From Candidatus Rokuibacteriota bacterium (GTDB taxonomy: Bacteria > Methylomirabilota > Methylomirabilia > Rokubacteriales > CSP1-6), in assembly GCA_016188005.1 (NCBI GenBank), contig JACPIQ010000035.1, forward strand, positions 1 to 64,000: a stretch of 64,000 nt of DNA. The letters run 5' to 3'. Both the position numbers and the translations under genes were made by a program. Shown here in pieces: positions 16,933-24,869 of the stretch; the first letter of the stretch is position 1; the number at the start of each line of letters is the position of its first letter. Below the pieces are notes generated by a model. That model ran no database searches, was not told the origin of the DNA, and saw only the letters and a list, made by a program, of their open reading frames with translations.

Positions 16933-17442
16933 CTATGCGACCGCCGCGGCGATCGTCCTGAGCTGGGCGGCGTGGTCGAGGTCGTGCAGCCGCATGAAGA
17001 GGAAGGTCTCGCGCCAGTCGAGGGGGCCGAAGAACGGGTGCTCGATCTTCCTGTCGAGGTGCGCTCCCGGATCGGCCGAGCGCACCCGCTGGAACAGCGC
17101 CTCCCTCTCCTGCTGGAGGAGGCTCCACCATTCCCCTGCGGTGTGCCGCGGGACCTCAGCCGGGAGCGCCTCCCTGAGGCCAGGCCCCGCGGGCGCCCCA
17201 TCCAGCACACGCACGATGGCGCCGCCGAAGTAGGCGCCGGCCGACAGCACGTGGGCCATCACCTCGTTGGCGCTCCACTCGTCGGGGGCGGGCCGCTCGG
17301 CGAAGCGCGCCGCCGGCACCGCCGCCGCGGCGGCGCGGAGCTCCTCCATGGCAGCGCGCACCCGGTCCACCACCGTCGCAGGCGCCTGTTTCGCTCCCTG
17401 CGCCTGCAGGTAGTCCAGGATCCGTCGCTCCTCGTCGTTCAT
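16933..17442 (-). CDS. DinB/YfiT-like metal-binding protein
   Basis: A 169-residue four-helix-bundle protein of the DinB superfamily. The ATG at 17442 is preceded by GGGAGGTG. Metal-ligand candidates are the His in EVMAHVLSAGAYF and the two His in MRLHDLDHAAQL near the C-terminus, the usual three-His arrangement. Members include bacillithiol and mycothiol S-transferases and many of unknown role. The conserved DEWSANEVMAH pattern is typical of the mycothiol-maleylpyruvate-isomerase-like branch. It is divergent from the MmgE/PrpD gene and alone in its transcription unit. Confidence 0.85.
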   Translation of the reverse strand: MNDEERRILDYLQAQGAKQAPATVVDRVRAAMEELRAAAAAVPAARFAERPAPDEWSANEVMAHVLSAGAYFGGAIVRVLDGAPAGPGLREALPAEVPRHTAGEWWSLLQQEREALFQRVRSADPGAHLDRKIEHPFFGPLDWRETFLFMRLHDLDHAAQLRTIAAAVA

Positions 17443-17514
17443 CGCCCACCTCCCGTGCCGCCACAGTGTACCTTCGCCGCCCGGCTCGGGTCCACGCGGA
17501 GTCCCCGCCGGCCA

Positions 17515-17544
17515 TTGACGCCTGCCCCCCGCGCCGGCTACCCT
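17515..17544 (+). promoter_or_regulatory. Sigma70-like promoter for the MmgE/PrpD gene
   Basis: TTGACG (17515-17520), an 18-base spacer and TACCCT (17539-17544) lie about 73 bases ahead of the ATG at 17618. The -35 is 5/6, the -10 is 4/6. Confidence 0.45.
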
Positions 17545-17617
17545 CATCCCACGAGCCCGAGACCCCGCCCGCGACGCCGCGAGCTTCAGCCTCGAGGGCC
17601 GAGAGGAGAACCTGTCC

Positions 17618-18976
17618 ATGCGCGCCACCACCGCGATCGCCGAGTTCCTCGTCAAGAGCCGCTGGGAAGAGTGCCCCGAGCCTGCGGTGGAGGCTGCGCG
17701 GCGGGCCATCCTCGACTGCCTGGGCGTCATGCTGGCGGGCTCCGCCGACCCTGCCGCGCGCATCGTGCAATCGGTGGCCCAGGCCGAGGGCGGCGCCCCG
17801 CTGGCCACCGTGGTCGGGACGGGGCAGCGCACCGGCGCCGTCTGGGCCGCGCTCTGCAACGGCACGGCGGCGCATGCGCTCGACTTCGACGACACCAACT
17901 TCGCCCTGCTGGGCCATCCCTCGGCGCCCGTTCTCGCCGCGGCGCTGGCGGCGGGGGAGCTGGCGCTGGCCGATGGCCGGGCGGTGCTCCACGCCTTCTT
18001 GCTGGGCTTCGAGGTGGAGACGACGTTGGCCGAGGTGGTGAACCCCCAGCACTACGAGCACGGCTGGCACGCCACCTGTACCCTCGGCACCCTCGGCGCC
18101 GCGGCGGCCGCCAGCCGCCTCCTGGGGCTCGACGCCGCGCAGGCGCGCATGGCACTGGCCACTGCCGCCAGCCAGTCCTCGGGCCTCAAGGAGAACTTCG
18201 GCACCATGACCAAGCCCTTCCACGTCGGGCACGCGGCCCGGAGCGGCGTGCTCGCGGCGCTCCTGGCGCGGGAGGGGTGGACAGCCTCCGAGCAGGCGCT
18301 CGAAGGTCCGCAGGGCTGGGTGAGCGTGCTGGGCGCCGGCGCCCCCCGGCTCGAGGCGCTCGCCACGCTGGGCGCGCCATGGAAGATCCTCACGACGGGC
18401 ATTGCGGTGAAGCCCTACCCCTCCTGCGCCGGCACCCACTCCATCATCGACGGCGTCCTCGACCTCAAGCGCACCCACGGCTTGCGTCCAGACCAGGTGG
18501 CGGAGATCACGGTGGGGGTCAACGCGATGGTGCCGAGGGTCCTCATCCACCACGACCCGCACACGGGGCTCGAGGCGAAGTTCTCGGCCGAGTTCGCCGC
18601 CGCCGCCGCCCTCTGCGAGGAACGGGTGGGGATTGGCACCTTCCAGGACGACAAGGCCCGGAGCGGCGCCATCCGGGCGCTCATGGCGCGGGTTCGGGTC
18701 GAGGTAGATCCCGAGATTCCCAGCGACCTGGAGCGCCACATGTGGTCGAGGGTGACGATCCGGCTCACCGATGGCCGCACGCTCCGGGTGGGGCCGCGCC
18801 AGGTACCGGGGCATCCCGGCAACCCGCTCACGCGGGAGGCGCTCCGCGACAAGTTCACCGAATGCGCGGGGCTGGTGCTCCCGGAGGATCGCGTGGCCGC
18901 GGTCCGGGAGATGGTGGAGGGGCTCGACGGCTGCCCCGACCTGCGGAGCCTCACCGCGATCCTGTCGTCCGCCTGA
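17618..18976 (+). CDS. MmgE/PrpD family protein
   Basis: 452 residues starting at an ATG with GAGAGGAG upstream. The all-helical N-terminal domain carries the family strings ILDCLGVMLAG, NGTAAHALDFDDT and GHPSAPVLAAALA; the smaller C-terminal domain has KPYPSCAGTHSIIDGVLDL. The family includes 2-methylcitrate dehydratase PrpD, cis-aconitate decarboxylase and iminodisuccinate epimerase. No methylcitrate synthase or other prp gene is nearby, so the substrate is open; a di- or tricarboxylate is likely. It is monocistronic, between a divergent DinB gene and a convergent cytochrome gene. Confidence 0.9.
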   Translation: MRATTAIAEFLVKSRWEECPEPAVEAARRAILDCLGVMLAGSADPAARIVQSVAQAEGGAPLATVVGTGQRTGAVWAALCNGTAAHALDFDDTNFALLGHPSAPVLAAALAAGELALADGRAVLHAFLLGFEVETTLAEVVNPQHYEHGWHATCTLGTLGAAAAASRLLGLDAAQARMALATAASQSSGLKENFGTMTKPFHVGHAARSGVLAALLAREGWTASEQALEGPQGWVSVLGAGAPRLEALATLGAPWKILTTGIAVKPYPSCAGTHSIIDGVLDLKRTHGLRPDQVAEITVGVNAMVPRVLIHHDPHTGLEAKFSAEFAAAAALCEERVGIGTFQDDKARSGAIRALMARVRVEVDPEIPSDLERHMWSRVTIRLTDGRTLRVGPRQVPGHPGNPLTREALRDKFTECAGLVLPEDRVAAVREMVEGLDGCPDLRSLTAILSSA

Positions 18977-19007
18977 GTCACTCCGGCGGATCAGCCCTGG
19001 TCGGCAG

Positions 19008-19178
19008 CAGCTCAGATCGCCTGACGAAAGTCGCGCAGCGCGCCCATCCGGCGGGCGCGGGCGGGCGACAGCCCGGGTGCCCGCGCCTGGATTGACACCA
19101 GCTCAGATCGCCCGAAGAAAGCCGCGCGACGCGACATTCCGGCGGGCGCGGGCGGGCGACAGCCCGGGTGCCCGCGCC
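19008..19178. repeat. Two tandem 80-base repeats with internal hairpin
   Basis: Copies at 19008-19087 and 19099-19178 (91-base period) share about 70 of 80 bases. Each begins cagctcagatcgcc and ends with a GC-rich hairpin in which gcgcgggc pairs with gcccgcgc around an inner gggc-gaca-gccc stem. They fill the gap between the convergent MmgE/PrpD and cytochrome genes and probably act as a two-sided terminator. Confidence 0.8.
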
Positions 19179-19181
19179 AGG

Positions 19182-20180
19182 TCAATGATGACAGTTCACG
19201 CACTCGAGCGGAGCCTTGGGCTCGGCGCGGGTGAGGGTGGGCGTCGGCGAGCCGATCCACGCCAGGCTGGCCAGGGCCTTCGCGTTCGCCGCGCGGTGGC
19301 ATTCCACGCACCAGCCCATGGTGAGCCGGTTCGGCACGGGGGTCATGCCGGCGAGGTTCATGATGTCGTTGACGAACCCCTGGCCCGTCGGGCCGGCGGC
19401 AACCTGCTCCATGGCCTCGACGATCCCGTGGCATGTCTGGCAGGGGAGCCCGGCCTGCACGTGGTTCTTGTGGGTGAACTTCACGTACTCGGGCACCCGG
19501 AAGACCCGGACCCACGGGATCGGCTCCTTCCGCTCCCAGTAGTCAAGGAGCTTCTGGACCTCCGGGTTCCCCTGCGCGGCGATGACCCTGTGGCAGCCCA
19601 TGCAGCGCTCCACGGACGGCAACCCCGCCGGGCTGCTTCTCCGGGCTTCCGCATGGCAGTACTGGCAGTCGATCCTGTACGAGCCCGCGTGGATCGCGTG
19701 GCTGAAGAAGATGGGCTGCACCGGCCCCTCCCGCTTCACGGGGATCGGCAGCACCCCCCTGGGGTCGAAGGCGGGCTGGGCCAGCGTCCGCACGTAGGCG
19801 ATCACGTCGTTGACCTGGGTATCAGAGAGCTGGGGCTTGAACGGGGGCATGAGGGGCGAGAGCCCGACGGCCTGGCCGCCCCGGGTGATGAGGGAGAAGA
19901 GGAAGTGATCGGGCAGCGGGTTGAGCACAGCCCCCTGGGTCAGGTCCTGCGGCTTGATCGGCAGGCTCTGGCCGGAGAGGCCGTCGCCCTTCCCGCTCTG
20001 ACCGTGGCAGTTGGCGCAGTACGTGGCGAACACCTGCTGGCCGCGCTGCACCTTGACGTCGGTGGCCACCCGCGCCGAGGAGGCGGGGGACCAGGCGAGC
20101 ACGCCAGCGGCCAGGGCGGCGGCCAGGACCACGGTGGCGATGAGGGGGCCGGCCAGACGCATGACGGCGATTCTACTCAT
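19182..20180 (-). CDS. Hexaheme cytochrome c: class I domain fused to ActA-like pentaheme domain
   Basis: A 332-residue exported protein with a membrane anchor or signal (LAGPLIATVVLAAALAAGVLA) and six CxxCH sites, at about Cys55, 172, 193, 247, 291 and 327. The first heme lies in a class I monoheme domain with Met ligand candidates (PLMPPFK). The other five match the pentaheme subunit ActA of alternative complex III: QPIFFSHAIHAG, CQYCH, ERCMGCH, PIPWVRVFRVPEYVKFTHKNH, MGWCVECHR. No other alternative complex III gene is nearby. It begins 1 base after the livF stop, in the same direction, so may be read through from the transporter operon. It should transfer electrons in the periplasm. Confidence 0.9.
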   Translation of the reverse strand: MSRIAVMRLAGPLIATVVLAAALAAGVLAWSPASSARVATDVKVQRGQQVFATYCANCHGQSGKGDGLSGQSLPIKPQDLTQGAVLNPLPDHFLFSLITRGGQAVGLSPLMPPFKPQLSDTQVNDVIAYVRTLAQPAFDPRGVLPIPVKREGPVQPIFFSHAIHAGSYRIDCQYCHAEARRSSPAGLPSVERCMGCHRVIAAQGNPEVQKLLDYWERKEPIPWVRVFRVPEYVKFTHKNHVQAGLPCQTCHGIVEAMEQVAAGPTGQGFVNDIMNLAGMTPVPNRLTMGWCVECHRAANAKALASLAWIGSPTPTLTRAEPKAPLECVNCHH

Positions 20181-20181
20181 C

Positions 20182-20898
20182 TCACCCCCCGAGGTAAAGT
20201 CGCTTTACCTCGGGGTCAGCCAGCAGCGACGGCCCGGTCCCCTCGAACCGGTTCCGCCCCAGCTCGAGCACGTATCCCCGGTCAGCCACGGCCAGGGCAC
20301 GCGCGGCGTTCTGCTCCACCACCATGAGGGTGTAGCCCGAGCCCTTCATCTCCAGGAGCTTGTCAAAGATGAGCCCCACGAACTTGGGCGACAGCCCCAG
20401 CGAGGGCTCGTCGAGGAGGACGAGCTTGGGGGTGGTCATGAGGGCGCGCGCGATGGCCACCATCTGCTGCTCCCCGCCCGACATGGTCCCCGCCTTCTGG
20501 CGGCGCCGCTCCGCCAGGATGGGGAAGAGCGCGTACACCCGGTCGAGGGCCTCGCGGATCCGCGCCTCGCTGCGCTCGATGTAGGCCCCCATCTCGAGGT
20601 TCTCGAGCACCGTCATCTGCGGGAGCACGATGCGCCCCTGGGGCACGTAGGCGAGCCCACGGGGGAGAACCTGGTCGGGACGGAGCCCCGTGATGTCGTG
20701 GCCGTCGAAGATCACTCGACCGCTGGTCGGGCGCAGGAAGCCCACGATCACCTTGAAGGCCGTGGACTTGCCCGCGCCGTTGGGACCGATGACGGTGACC
20801 ATCTCCCCGGGCGAGACGACGAAGCTCACCTCGTGGATGATCGCCATCTTGCCGTAGCCGGCCGTGATGGCCTCGGCGCGGAGGAGCGTCGAGATCAC
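20182..20898 (-). CDS. livF: Branched-chain-amino-acid-type ABC transporter ATPase LivF
   Basis: A 238-residue ABC ATPase starting with GTG at 20898 in a GTGA overlap with the methyltransferase gene. Walker A is GPNGAGKST, signature MSGGEQQMVAIARAL, Walker B LVLLDEPSLGLSP, followed by the switch His equivalent in VVEQNAARAL (Gln-Asn, as usual in LivF). The C-terminus LLADPEVKRLYLGG is typical of LivF. It pairs with LivG at 23009 to energise uptake through LivH/LivM. The substrate could be an amino acid, amide, carboxylate or aromatic acid. Confidence 0.93.
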   Translation of the reverse strand: MISTLLRAEAITAGYGKMAIIHEVSFVVSPGEMVTVIGPNGAGKSTAFKVIVGFLRPTSGRVIFDGHDITGLRPDQVLPRGLAYVPQGRIVLPQMTVLENLEMGAYIERSEARIREALDRVYALFPILAERRRQKAGTMSGGEQQMVAIARALMTTPKLVLLDEPSLGLSPKFVGLIFDKLLEMKGSGYTLMVVEQNAARALAVADRGYVLELGRNRFEGTGPSLLADPEVKRLYLGG

Positions 20899-21542
20899 GG
20901 CAGCCGCTCGCAGATGTAGAGCACGTGCGGGTAGGGCAGGATGTCCACCATCAGGTGCCGGTGAACGCGGAAGCCCAGGTGCTCGAGCAGATCCTGGAGC
21001 TCCTCGGCCGCCCAGTAGCGCACCGGGCTCCTCGGGTCCATGACCCGATCCAGCGCGTGGGTGAACCAGCGCTTGTAAGCGGGTCGGCGGTCCACGTCCT
21101 TGATCAGGAGCCGCCCGCCGGGCGGCAGCGCCTTCGCCAGCTGCTCGAGGAGCGGGCGCACGGCCTCTTCCGGGACATGGTGCACGATGTCCAGCATGTA
21201 GGCCGCGTCGAAGATCTCCCCGCCCCGGAACTCGGTGGCGTCTCCGACCTCGTAGCGCACGTTGGCGAGGCCCAGGCGCCGGGCCGCCGCGCGGGCCATG
21301 GCGATCCGCCGCGCGTTGCGGTCGAGCCCCGCGATGCGCAGGTCCGGTCGGATCGAGGCGTAGTAGAGCGAGAAGAGGCCGAAGCCACACCCCACGTCCA
21401 GCACGCGGCCCCGCTCGGGCAGGTACTGCCCGATCTCGTCGAGGAAGCGCTGGCGCAGGATCCAGAAGCGCCCCCAGCAGTAGCCGCGGACGATCCAGTC
21501 GTCGTAGGCCCGGATGACGCTAAGAACCGGCTCGCTTCGCAT
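20895..21542 (-). CDS. Class I SAM-dependent methyltransferase
   Basis: 215 residues from the ATG at 21542, which overlaps the upstream GT39-like gene by 23 bases. Motif I is VLDVGCGFGLFSLYYAS, with the acidic motif in IAGLDRNARRI, DATEF for adenine binding and YMLDIVHHVPEE as motif IV. A membrane-facing hydrophobic C-terminus (VDILPYPHVLYICERLP) is seen. The substrate is not predictable; the FSLYYA-type enzymes often act on lipids or small molecules. Its position inside a liv-type transporter operon, after a GT39-like protein, is unusual and suggests a common physiological context. Confidence 0.85.
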   Translation of the reverse strand: MRSEPVLSVIRAYDDWIVRGYCWGRFWILRQRFLDEIGQYLPERGRVLDVGCGFGLFSLYYASIRPDLRIAGLDRNARRIAMARAAARRLGLANVRYEVGDATEFRGGEIFDAAYMLDIVHHVPEEAVRPLLEQLAKALPPGGRLLIKDVDRRPAYKRWFTHALDRVMDPRSPVRYWAAEELQDLLEHLGFRVHRHLMVDILPYPHVLYICERLP

Positions 21543-23031
21543 AGATCCGGTAGCCGTCCCCCTCGACCGCCAGCGTGTAGGCGCGCTCCAGGAGTGCGCG
21601 GATCTCGGGCAGCGCCGCCAGGCGCTCGTAGCCCGTCGTGATCCAGGCATACGGGAAGACGACGATGGCGGCCGGCGGGGCCGTCTCGAGCCCGGTGACG
21701 AACTCCGCGCGCAGCGCCAGGATGCGCGGGTCGGTCACGTCGTGGGAGAAGTGGAAGTCGTAGATGAAGCGGGTCGGCTGACGCACCCCGAGCCGCAGGA
21801 GGGCATGAACACCGCCCTCGGTCAGATCCATCACCTGGACGGTGACGGCGCGCCCCGCCGAGGCGCCGCCGCGCGGATCACGCAGGATCGGCCCGAGGTC
21901 GCGCACCACGGCCGACACTCGCCGCTCCTTCTCGCCGATCCACCGCGCGTCCATGGCGTCGAGCCCCTTGGCGTCCAGCACCACCACGAGGGCGGCGAGG
22001 AGCCCGAGAGCGGCGGCCCGGCCGAGCGCGGGCAAGGCCAGGGGCCAGCGCCACGCCGCGAGGGCCTCGGGCGCCAGCGCCATCGCCGCGAGGACGCAGA
22101 GAAAGAACACGAGCGGGTACTGATGGTACTCCCACCCCTTCCCCTGGACGGCCAGGTGGGCGACGCCGTAGAGCACTCCCATCGCCGCCAGGGTGCTCCT
22201 GATCTCGAAGCCGGGCCGGAGCCGGGCGGCGAGCCCCACGGCGCCCAGCGCCGCGAGGAGCCCCAGGACGGCCCAGCCGTACCGGTACCAGGACATAGCC
22301 TGCCAGACCGAGACCCGGCCCACCTGACTGTAGAGCGGCAGGACATAGCCGGTGAGGACCGAGAGGAAAGGCCCGAGGCCGCCGCGCCAGCCGAGCCATC
22401 CCAGCAGGGCCGCCGGCACGACGAGACCCGAGGCGAGGACGGCGCCCGCGCCCGCCAGGGGCGACCGCCCGGCCCGGCGCGCTCCCAGCGCCCCGGCCAG
22501 CGCGCAGCCGAGCCAGAAGAGCCCCGCGAGAGGCTTGATCATCATGCCCGCGCCGAGGGCCAGCCCGCTCCACCAGAGCGGCTGGAGCGCGCCACGGCCC
22601 TCCCAGGCCCGGGCCACGCCCCAGGCCCCCGACAGCAGCAAGAGGCAGAGCAGGAAGTCCCGCTGCCCCGCCCGCCAGGCCCCGCCCGCCAGGTGGTGGA
22701 GGGCGAAGAGGAGAGCGCCCGCCGCGGCCGCCGGCCGGCCCGCCACCGGGGCGGCGTAGCCGACCACCACCGCGCAGGTGCCGGCGAGCCAGGCCAGGTC
22801 GAAGAGCCGCCACACCACGTCGCTCATCCCCACCGTGGCGACGAGCGCCCAGTGCAGGAGATAGACGCCGGGCATGTTCACATCGAAGATGTCGCGGTAC
22901 GGCACCGCCCCCTGGGTCAGGAGCCAGCCGATGTAGTGGAACAGCGGGGCATCGTGGATCAGCGGCCAGCCCAGCGACCGCCAGCCCAGGTAGGCCACGC
23001 TCAGCCCGCTAGCGGCCAAAATAGGCTTCAA
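21520..23031 (-). CDS. Polytopic GT-C (GT39/ArnT-like) membrane protein
   Basis: About 503 residues with some ten hydrophobic helices. The N-terminal pattern HDAPLFHYIGWLLTQGAVPYRDIFDVNMPG is typical of GT39/PMT-type glycosyltransferases, with the Asp after the first helix and the PYRD motif; GKGWEYHQYPLVFFL is similar to polyprenyl-phosphate-sugar-dependent enzymes. The longest frame starts with TTG at 23031, overlapping livG by 23 bases; a GTG at 22998 is an alternative. The last third is a soluble extracytoplasmic domain. It would transfer a sugar from a lipid carrier to an unknown acceptor. A glycosyltransferase within a liv operon is odd. Confidence 0.75.
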   Translation of the reverse strand: MKPILAASGLSVAYLGWRSLGWPLIHDAPLFHYIGWLLTQGAVPYRDIFDVNMPGVYLLHWALVATVGMSDVVWRLFDLAWLAGTCAVVVGYAAPVAGRPAAAAGALLFALHHLAGGAWRAGQRDFLLCLLLLSGAWGVARAWEGRGALQPLWWSGLALGAGMMIKPLAGLFWLGCALAGALGARRAGRSPLAGAGAVLASGLVVPAALLGWLGWRGGLGPFLSVLTGYVLPLYSQVGRVSVWQAMSWYRYGWAVLGLLAALGAVGLAARLRPGFEIRSTLAAMGVLYGVAHLAVQGKGWEYHQYPLVFFLCVLAAMALAPEALAAWRWPLALPALGRAAALGLLAALVVVLDAKGLDAMDARWIGEKERRVSAVVRDLGPILRDPRGGASAGRAVTVQVMDLTEGGVHALLRLGVRQPTRFIYDFHFSHDVTDPRILALRAEFVTGLETAPPAAIVVFPYAWITTGYERLAALPEIRALLERAYTLAVEGDGYRIYAKRAGS

Positions 23032-23713
23032 TCACCCGCTCGTCGGACTGGATCACGCCCGGGGGGCCCTCGGCCAGCTTCTCGCCGTGATCGAGGACGA
23101 ACACCGTCTCGCACAGTCCCATGACGACCTTCATGTCGTGCTCGACCAGGAAGATGGTCTTCCCGCGGTCCCGGAGCGCCCGGACGGCGTCCAGCAGCTC
23201 GTTGAGCAGGGTGCGGTTGACCCCCGCCGCGGGCTCGTCCAGCAGGATCAGCTCCGGGTCCGTCATGAGCACGCGGACGAACTCCACGAGCTTCTGCTGG
23301 CCGTAGGAGAGGTTGCCCGCGTACTCGCCGGCGAGGGCCTCGATCTTCACCAGCCGCAAGAGCTCCTCCGCGCGCCGACGCGCCCGCCGGTAGTCCCCGG
23401 TGGTGACCACCATGAGGTTCTCGAGCGCGGTCAGCTCGGGGAAGACCCGGATCACCTGGAAGGTGCGGCCGAGACCGTGGTGGAAGACCTGGTGGGGTTT
23501 GAGGCCGTCGATCCGCCTCCCCTTGAACCGGATCTCCCCGCTGTCCCGCGGCTCGACGCCGGTGATGCAGTTGAACAGCGTCGTCTTGCCGGAGCCGTTG
23601 GGGCCGATGAGCCCGTAGATCCTGCCCGCGTCGAGGGAGAGCGAGACGCGGTTCACGGCGGTCACGCCGCCGAAGCGCTTGGTGACGTTCTTGATCTCGA
23701 GGATGGGCGGCAT
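23009..23713 (-). CDS. livG: ABC transporter ATPase LivG
   Basis: A 234-residue ATPase of the LivG type. Walker A GPNGSGKTT, signature LSYGQQKLVEFVRVL (a Tyr-Gly variant of LSGGQ common in LivG), Walker B LILLDEPAAGVN and the switch His in FLVEHDMKVVMG are present. It opens MPPILEIKNVTKRFGG. It partners LivF (20182) and the LivH/LivM permeases. The 232-base gap to LivM and the two foreign genes between LivG and LivF break the usual compact liv order. Confidence 0.93.
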   Translation of the reverse strand: MPPILEIKNVTKRFGGVTAVNRVSLSLDAGRIYGLIGPNGSGKTTLFNCITGVEPRDSGEIRFKGRRIDGLKPHQVFHHGLGRTFQVIRVFPELTALENLMVVTTGDYRRARRRAEELLRLVKIEALAGEYAGNLSYGQQKLVEFVRVLMTDPELILLDEPAAGVNRTLLNELLDAVRALRDRGKTIFLVEHDMKVVMGLCETVFVLDHGEKLAEGPPGVIQSDERVIEAYFGR

Positions 23714-23945
23714 CAGTGCGCCTCCAACGAGTCTCGCCTATTCCACGCGCGCGCCCGCACCGTGCCGGGCCAAGGAACGAGCCAGACGAGGCCCCGCAGT
23801 GCGAGCCGCAGCCGCAGGCCAGGCGAGCGGAGACGGGCACGCGGGCGAGCGGAGCGAGCCAGCGCGGGCGCGAGGCGTACGTGGGTGTACGTTGAGCGCC
23901 CGCGCCGACCGAGAACGACGTATGGCGAAGTTCATTGGGCCGGCA
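23714..23945 (-). repeat. Intergenic repeat-like region with strong hairpin inside the liv operon
   Basis: No gene is supported. At 23862-23871 and 23896-23905, gcgcgggcgc and gcgcccgcgc form perfect 10-base arms; inside, gtac repeats can pair again around gtgggt. I recall similar AACGTAC...GTACG elements between genes in other high-GC bacteria, suggesting a dispersed palindromic (REP-like) element. Placed between livM and livG, it may set their relative expression. Confidence 0.55.
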
Positions 23946-24869
23946 CTAGATCGTGCGAGGCAGGTTGTACTTCTGCTGCAACACGCCCAGGATCCCGCGC
24001 GGCATCACGAGCACGACGGCGACGATGATGGCGCCGAAGAGGAGCTGGTGGAGGTAGATGAAGCGCGCCCAGACCACCTCCTGGAAGGCGAAGAGCAGGA
24101 CGGCGCCGAGCACCGGCCCCCAGATCGTCCCCTTGCCCCCGAAGAGCGCCATCACGATCATGGTGATGGTCATGAGGAGGGGGAAGACGCTGATGGGCTC
24201 GATGTAGCCCTGGTCCCGGGCCGACAGCCCGCCGACGACGCCCGGCCCCACCGCCGAGAGCAGGAAGGCGTAGAGCTTGTAGCGGAAGGTGTCGATCCCC
24301 ATGGCCTCGGCCGCCACCTCGTCCTCGCGGATCGTCATGAGGCGCAGGCCGAAGCGCGAGGTGAGGATCACGTAGGCCAGCAGCGTCACCCCCGCGGCGG
24401 TGAGCCCCATGGCGTAGTAGATCGGCACGCTGGCGTGCAGCGTCGGCAGTGAGAGCCCGAGCCCCCCGCCCGTGAGCCCCTCGAAGTACGAGGCGGCCAC
24501 GCGCAGGACCTCGTTGAGGCCGAGCATGGCGATGGCGAAGTACGGGCCCTTGAGCCGGAGGCACGGCCAGCCGATCACCAGCGCCAGCACGGCGGCCACG
24601 AGCCCGCCCATGAGCGCGGCCGCGAGCCACGGCCAGTGGAGCTTCGTGATGACGATGCCCGTGGCGTAGGCTCCCGTGCCGTAGAAGGCCACATGCCCGA
24701 AGGAGACGTAGCCGGTGAGCCCCGAGATGAGGTTCCAGGACTGCGCCAGGGCGATCCACATGAAGAGCTGGAGCATGAGGCGGACGCCGTAGCCGCTCCC
24801 CTCGAGCGGGTAGAGCAGGAGCCCGAGGAGCAACGCCGCGGCGAGCCCGGTGAGGCCCGCACGCCTCAC
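23946..24869 (-). CDS. livM: ABC transporter permease LivM
   Basis: 307 residues, GTG start at 24869 in a GTGA overlap with LivH. The LivM signature is clear: SWNLISGLTGYVSFGHVAFYGTGAYATG near the N-terminus, GPYFAIAMLGLNEVLR, FGLRLMTIREDEVAAEAMGID as the cytoplasmic EAA-like coupling loop, and GKGTIWGPVLGAVLLFAFQE. About nine membrane helices are visible. It forms the translocation path with LivH. Confidence 0.94.
   Translation of the reverse strand: MRRAGLTGLAAALLLGLLLYPLEGSGYGVRLMLQLFMWIALAQSWNLISGLTGYVSFGHVAFYGTGAYATGIVITKLHWPWLAAALMGGLVAAVLALVIGWPCLRLKGPYFAIAMLGLNEVLRVAASYFEGLTGGGLGLSLPTLHASVPIYYAMGLTAAGVTLLAYVILTSRFGLRLMTIREDEVAAEAMGIDTFRYKLYAFLLSAVGPGVVGGLSARDQGYIEPISVFPLLMTITMIVMALFGGKGTIWGPVLGAVLLFAFQEVVWARFIYLHQLLFGAIIVAVVLVMPRGILGVLQQKYNLPRTI

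Noticed and set aside
19008-19178. CRISPR array
   Set aside because: Only two long, imperfect copies with an 11-base spacer; no cas genes.
18990-19190. Attachment site or integrated element boundary from the tandem repeat
   Set aside because: No integrase, tRNA gene or change in composition adjoins it.
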